Below are positions 59,831 to 64,000 of a stretch of DNA of 64,000 bases, in pieces. Every line of letters starts with the position of its first letter. Within the stretch, counting starts at the first letter, position 1. The notes beneath the pieces are model-generated. The model had not been told where the DNA came from, did not search any database, and was given only the letters and a program-made list of their open reading frames with translations. The stretch covers positions 14,967 through 78,966 of the forward strand of contig JAVBRO010000022.1 of NCBI GenBank assembly GCA_031547885.1, written 5' to 3'. Origin of the DNA: UBA940 sp031547885. Lineage in GTDB: Bacteria > Bacteroidota > Bacteroidia > Bacteroidales > Rikenellaceae. The translations under genes and the position numbers were made by a program.

Positions 59831-62800
59831 TTAAGCATCTTCTTTATTATTGCCGCTCCTGTATTGGGACGGCGTCATGCCGGTATGGTTCTTAAATACG
59901 GAGCTGAAATAACTCTGATTCGAAAAGCCGGTTATCTCGGTCACTTCATACACCGTTTTATCGCTGTTGGCGAGCAGGTGTTTCGCAGTTTCGAGCTTGT
60001 AGCGGTTGATGTACTCCTTGACCCCCATGTCCGTAAGCCGCTTGAAGCGCTGGTAGAATGCCGAACGGCTCATGTTGATCCGTCCGATTATGAAATCCAC
60101 GTCGAGGGATGGATTGTTGAGGTTTTCGGACATGATCATGTGCACCGAATTCATGAATATTTCCTCGGAATTGTTAAGGTTTTTCTCCAGCGGGATGGCT
60201 ATCGTGTGGTTGAGGTACAACTCTTTTATCATCTCTCTGTTGCTTAGCTGCGTGGCCGTAACTGCAAGCAGCGTCTCCATATCGAAAGGTTTGCTCAGGT
60301 ATGAATTGGCTCCGGTGGAATATCCTTTCATCTGGCTGTCGCGGTCGCTGCGGGCCGTGAGCAGTATGATCGGGGTATGCCCGATGCTCTTATCGGCGCG
60401 GATATTACGGCACAGCTCATAGCCGTTCATACGGGGCATCATTACATCGCTTATGATCACATCGGGGCGGTGCTGTTTTGCCATGATCAGAGCCTCCGCC
60501 CCGTCTTTAGCCGTATAGATATTCTTATAATATACGCTCATGCTCTCTTTTAAGAATGCCAGCAGTTCAGGCTCGTCCTCTGCCAGCAGGATCGAACGGT
60601 CTCCGGGCGAGGCGGTGATCTCACTCCGGAAGGTCTCTTCCTCTTCCGGCGGGGCATTGAACAGTTCGTTGATAAAGGCTTTCCTGTTGCGGTTCGCCTC
60701 CTGTTCCAGGTTTGTCGGTATGTTAAAGAAGAAAGTCGCTCCCCGTTCGCTGTTGTTGAACGCCCCTATCGTTCCGTTGTGCATCTCGACCAACATCTTG
60801 GCATAAGACAACCCTACGCCGGTACCGGGACGGTCGTGGTTACCCTGGCTGAAACGGCTGAACAGTTTTCCGGGCTCGATATTCCCAAGCCCTATCCCCT
60901 GGTCGCTGATTTCAACACGTACATTCCTCCCGCCGTCGGCCAGAGCGGTCGATATCGTCACGGAGCTATCCCGGTCGCTGTATTTCAGGGCGTTGCTGAG
61001 TATGTTCGAGAGTACGGCGGTGCATTTTTTCCTGTCGAACACGATCTCGCCTATATTTTCGTCGGGGATGAAGTTTACGGCAATATTCTTTTCCGAGAAC
61101 TCCGTCGAGAACTCGTCGGCCGACTCTTTCACCCATTGGTTGAACGGATACCGCCCCAGCTTGAGGCTCTCTTCCGAGACCTCTATTTTCCTTGCTTCAA
61201 GCACCATGTCGATGATCTCTTTCATATTCCTGGCCTGCCTGAATATGGCTTTCAGCGTTTTTTTGACATCTTCCGTAAGAGAGTCGGAAATCATGAGTTT
61301 TTTGAGCGGAGCGTAAACCAGCGTCAGCGGGGTCCGCAGTTCGTGGCTGACATTTATCAGGAAACGCACCTTGTCTTCATACATCTTCTTTTCCTGCTCC
61401 TTGATCGTCCATTTGATCTGGTTCCTGTGTCTGCGGCGAATGTATAGGTAAACTCCTGATATAGAGCCCAATATTCCAAAAATAAGTACTATGGTGAACC
61501 ACGCTTGACGCCACCATGGGGGAGTTATGACAAAATTAAGTATCTCTTTCTCTTCGCTCCACTCCCCGTTGCCGATGCTGCAGGATGCCATTACTGAGTA
61601 TGATCCCGGCAGCAGCTTCGGGATGTTCAGTACATTGCTCTGCATATCGACCATATGCCTGCTGGGGCCGTTTATGGTGTAGCGGAAAATGCGGCGCTGG
61701 AATATGTTGTCCTGATTGATGTGTACTTTAAGGGATATGGAATTGTAGTTATACGCAATTTTAATATTCCTGTCGGAGGCTGCCGCGGCCCCGTTCACAT
61801 AAAATCCCTTCAGGGATATGACAGGAGCGGCGTAGTTGCGCAGCGAGAACTCGTTGTCGATGCGCAGCAGACCGTTCACTCCGCCGAAAAAGATATCCTC
61901 TTTCCGGGTCGTCAGCACAGACGAGGCGAGATATTCGTTAGGCAAAACCCCGTCGTTCTCATTGAAAAGGATGAAACTGCCGTCGTGCGGACGGAACAGG
62001 AACAACGATCCCTGCGCACCGATCCAGATGGAACCCGACGGATCGCACTTCAAGGCCGAGATCGCCCCGAAGAAAGTTTCGATCAGGGTGTATTCATTGG
62101 AGACCGGATCGTAACGGGCAAGCCCGTCCCTTCCGCCTATCCAGAAAACCCCATCCGCGTCCTGTGATACGGCGTCGATGCTGTACACCTCGCCCGAGTA
62201 GAGGGCTTTCAGCTTTTCGGTGTCGTGCCCGAGCTCATATATGGATGCGTAATCGCACAGGTATGATTTATTTCCGTTGCCGGAAATGAACAGCAGCGGT
62301 CCGGCCTGCCTGACGTCCGAAGATAAAGCCAGTGGCGAAAAGGAGTTGTTTTTGGCGTCGTATATATAGCTTTTGGGAGAGAGAAAAGCGTATTTCTGTT
62401 CGTTAAGCTGCAGGATCGCGACCGTACGCTGCGAGTTGAACGCCCTGTCGGTGGCCTCGTCCACGATAATGAACCTGCGGAGCGTTCCCGTGTCGGTATT
62501 GAAAAGATAAACCCCGTCGTCGTAGCACGAAATGATCAGTTCGTTCCTGTCGTACTGACCGATCGAGGTGACTTTCATCCCGTATGTTCTGGGGTAGTGG
62601 CGGAACTTCATGTCCGACGGATCCAGCCTGTTTATCCCGCCGCCGTCGGTCCCTATCCACACGATGCCTTTGTTGTCTTCGAAAAGCGAGATCACAGTTT
62701 TGTCGCTGAGCCCGACGCTCGACTCCAGCGATACGTCCCTGTACGTTTTCATGAACGTTTCGCTTATCAGGATCAGTCCGTTGCGCACGCTTCCCGCCAT

Positions 62801-63760
62801 CATATCCCCGTTCCGGTCGGGACACAGACTGTTAAAAGAGTTAACCGGCAGCGAGGAGTCGTCGCCCGGAATATGTTCGAGCAGGGTAGTGCTGCCGCTT
62901 TCAGGATCGACGATGCATATTCCCCCGCCGTCGGTAGCCACCCATATCTTCCCCTTATGCTCCACGATATCCATGATAATATCGCTTCCGATATTCGAAT
63001 TCGTGCTCCTGAGGTGCATATTCAGCTTCCCGTTCCGCTCGTAGCATTTCAACCCGCTGCCGTACGAGGATAGCCACAGCCGCCCCGAAGAATCGAGCAG
63101 CGACACGTTTACGTTAACTTCCGGATACAATTTGGCGCGGGTCATTTTGCCGGAGCCCGTGTCGTAATATGAAAAACCGGCCTCCCTCGAGCGCAGCAGC
63201 AGTGTGCCCTGTTCATAATAATGTATGCCGCGTATAGTATAAGACGAATTATCATCATACGACCGCGGCATGAGGGTGACAGAGCCGTCTTCATACGAAT
63301 ATTTATAGAGGCGGTTGTGTGCGTTGAATATGAATCCGTCCGGAAACATGAGATACGAGTAGGATATGAGCTTTGTTCCATCCGGTTCGATATATTTGAA
63401 CGAATCGCTGTTGTGATCGTACTGAGCCAATCCTTTTTCGCTGGCCACCCATATACTCTCCCGCGCGTCTTCAAATATATAGAAGATCTGGTGTCCCGGC
63501 AGCGAACTCCGGTCTTGAGAAGAGGTGTTGTAGGAGTGGGTTTCGTAACCGTCGGTGCGGTTAAGGCCCGAACGCCCGCCTGTCCATATGTTTCCCCTGG
63601 AGTCGTGCAGGATGCACATGACATTGGAGTTGGACAACCCGTCTTTTAACGAAAAAGATTGATAATAATACCTCTGTATGGCATAACATGACGAATAAAC
63701 AGATATATTTATCAGCAGGATAAGTAATGCCGCGGACAGGAGAAAGCAAGGCCGTTTCAT
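59831..63760 (-). CDS. Hybrid two-component system sensor-regulator (HTCS), second copy
   Basis: 1,309 residues from the ATG at 63760 (MKRPCFLLSAALLILL, a good signal peptide). An upstream in-frame ATG at 63859 adds 33 residues that would spoil the signal. Domains: propeller sensor (about 30-665), Y_Y_Y domain (about 675-735), membrane helix (about 750-775), kinase with H806 in FLINVSHELRTPL, ATPase boxes SNALKYSDRDSS, DQGIGL and GTGVGLSYAK, a receiver with D1105, and a C-terminal AraC-type HTH (about 1200-1305). It faces the sulfatase/NPP genes and may activate them or the susC operon. The sensor differs clearly from the first HTCS. Confidence 0.93.
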   Translation of the reverse strand: MKRPCFLLSAALLILLINISVYSSCYAIQRYYYQSFSLKDGLSNSNVMCILHDSRGNIWTGGRSGLNRTDGYETHSYNTSSQDRSSLPGHQIFYIFEDARESIWVASEKGLAQYDHNSDSFKYIEPDGTKLISYSYLMFPDGFIFNAHNRLYKYSYEDGSVTLMPRSYDDNSSYTIRGIHYYEQGTLLLRSREAGFSYYDTGSGKMTRAKLYPEVNVNVSLLDSSGRLWLSSYGSGLKCYERNGKLNMHLRSTNSNIGSDIIMDIVEHKGKIWVATDGGGICIVDPESGSTTLLEHIPGDDSSLPVNSFNSLCPDRNGDMMAGSVRNGLILISETFMKTYRDVSLESSVGLSDKTVISLFEDNKGIVWIGTDGGGINRLDPSDMKFRHYPRTYGMKVTSIGQYDRNELIISCYDDGVYLFNTDTGTLRRFIIVDEATDRAFNSQRTVAILQLNEQKYAFLSPKSYIYDAKNNSFSPLALSSDVRQAGPLLFISGNGNKSYLCDYASIYELGHDTEKLKALYSGEVYSIDAVSQDADGVFWIGGRDGLARYDPVSNEYTLIETFFGAISALKCDPSGSIWIGAQGSLFLFRPHDGSFILFNENDGVLPNEYLASSVLTTRKEDIFFGGVNGLLRIDNEFSLRNYAAPVISLKGFYVNGAAAASDRNIKIAYNYNSISLKVHINQDNIFQRRIFRYTINGPSRHMVDMQSNVLNIPKLLPGSYSVMASCSIGNGEWSEEKEILNFVITPPWWRQAWFTIVLIFGILGSISGVYLYIRRRHRNQIKWTIKEQEKKMYEDKVRFLINVSHELRTPLTLVYAPLKKLMISDSLTEDVKKTLKAIFRQARNMKEIIDMVLEARKIEVSEESLKLGRYPFNQWVKESADEFSTEFSEKNIAVNFIPDENIGEIVFDRKKCTAVLSNILSNALKYSDRDSSVTISTALADGGRNVRVEISDQGIGLGNIEPGKLFSRFSQGNHDRPGTGVGLSYAKMLVEMHNGTIGAFNNSERGATFFFNIPTNLEQEANRNRKAFINELFNAPPEEEETFRSEITASPGDRSILLAEDEPELLAFLKESMSVYYKNIYTAKDGAEALIMAKQHRPDVIISDVMMPRMNGYELCRNIRADKSIGHTPIILLTARSDRDSQMKGYSTGANSYLSKPFDMETLLAVTATQLSNREMIKELYLNHTIAIPLEKNLNNSEEIFMNSVHMIMSENLNNPSLDVDFIIGRINMSRSAFYQRFKRLTDMGVKEYINRYKLETAKHLLANSDKTVYEVTEITGFSNQSYFSSVFKNHTGMTPSQYRSGNNKEDA

Positions 63761-64000
63761 CTCGTTTGGATTTTTAGGTTTCGTCTTTGCAAATACAGTG
63801 AAAGGTGAGAGCAATGAAAAGATATTTTCAATTGCCGAGCCGCATCCTGTATTATGCAAAGTAAGCGTTCGGTAAAGTGCGTATTGTTAGGTGATTGAAA
63901 AGGATTTAGCTTTGCGGGGATAATCGGTTATATTGTTGTTTTACATAAATTGAATGACCGTTTAGTAACCGTAAAGTCTTAAAATATGGGGAGAAAATTT
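63761..64000. other. Right-edge non-coding leader
   Basis: The leader of the second HTCS gene and the start of a new region. An ATG at 63986 opens MGRKF up to the window edge; it may or may not be a gene. Confidence 0.3.

Noticed and set aside
63761..63859. Upstream start for the second HTCS at 63859
   Set aside because: It would place 33 polar residues in front of a good signal peptide.

Overview
The window looks like a chromosomal segment of a Bacteroidota species, most probably a gut Rikenellaceae/Alistipes-like organism. The phylum call rests on several observations: SusC/SusD pairs with hybrid two-component regulators, a fused MurF-alanine racemase, a fused SecD-SecF, a CHR chromate-transporter pair, S-type sulfatase chemistry, and repeated promoter matches of the Bacteroidota type (TTTG, 18-20 bp, TAnnTTTG). 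The family-level assignment is inference from overall gene style and base composition.

Positions 1-37,700 are mostly conserved housekeeping DNA. In order they hold: the start of carA; a small AT-rich orphan gene; tRNA-Ala(GGC); a BetR-like regulator; a secreted transglutaminase-like protein; an rsmE-chromate transporter operon; a divergent membrane-anchored M3 peptidase followed by a YiiX-like hydrolase; a mutS2-murF/alr-rsmI-like operon; an amidase-MCE operon diverging from lptD; argH and an argE-like deacylase; rlmB; an ABC-F protein; rpe; rmuC; a GNAT acetyltransferase; the c-di-AMP cyclase gene; secDF; dnaK; a small HTH protein; HU; and tRNA-Ser(TGA). The intergenic spaces carry several families of dispersed palindromic repeats and short heptamer tandem arrays. 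One 19-bp repeat also lies inside argH and forms the 3' end of the c-di-AMP cyclase gene.

Right after tRNA-Ser lie an inverted, decayed copy of the tRNA 3' end and an 81-codon remnant of a tyrosine recombinase. I read these as scars of an old integration event. From 38,429 to 63,760 follows a glycan-use locus that looks visibly more AT-rich than the core. It contains a hybrid sensor-regulator, an IPT/NHL surface lipoprotein, SusC, SusD and two further surface lipoproteins. These are followed by a tightly coupled GH20 hexosaminidase, aryl-sulfate sulfotransferase and GH123-like glycosidase. On the opposite strand, converging on these, are an NPP-type phosphodiesterase, a sulfatase and a second hybrid sensor-regulator.

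A reasonable model is that the locus binds, imports and degrades an N-acetylhexosamine-containing, probably sulfated glycan. GH20 and GH123 would remove GlcNAc/GalNAc residues, the sulfatase would remove sulfate, and the two sensors would detect breakdown products in the periplasm. The sulfotransferase is the unusual partner: it would move sulfate rather than only release it. Two hairpin terminators inside the locus suggest graded expression, high for the import proteins and lower for the enzymes.
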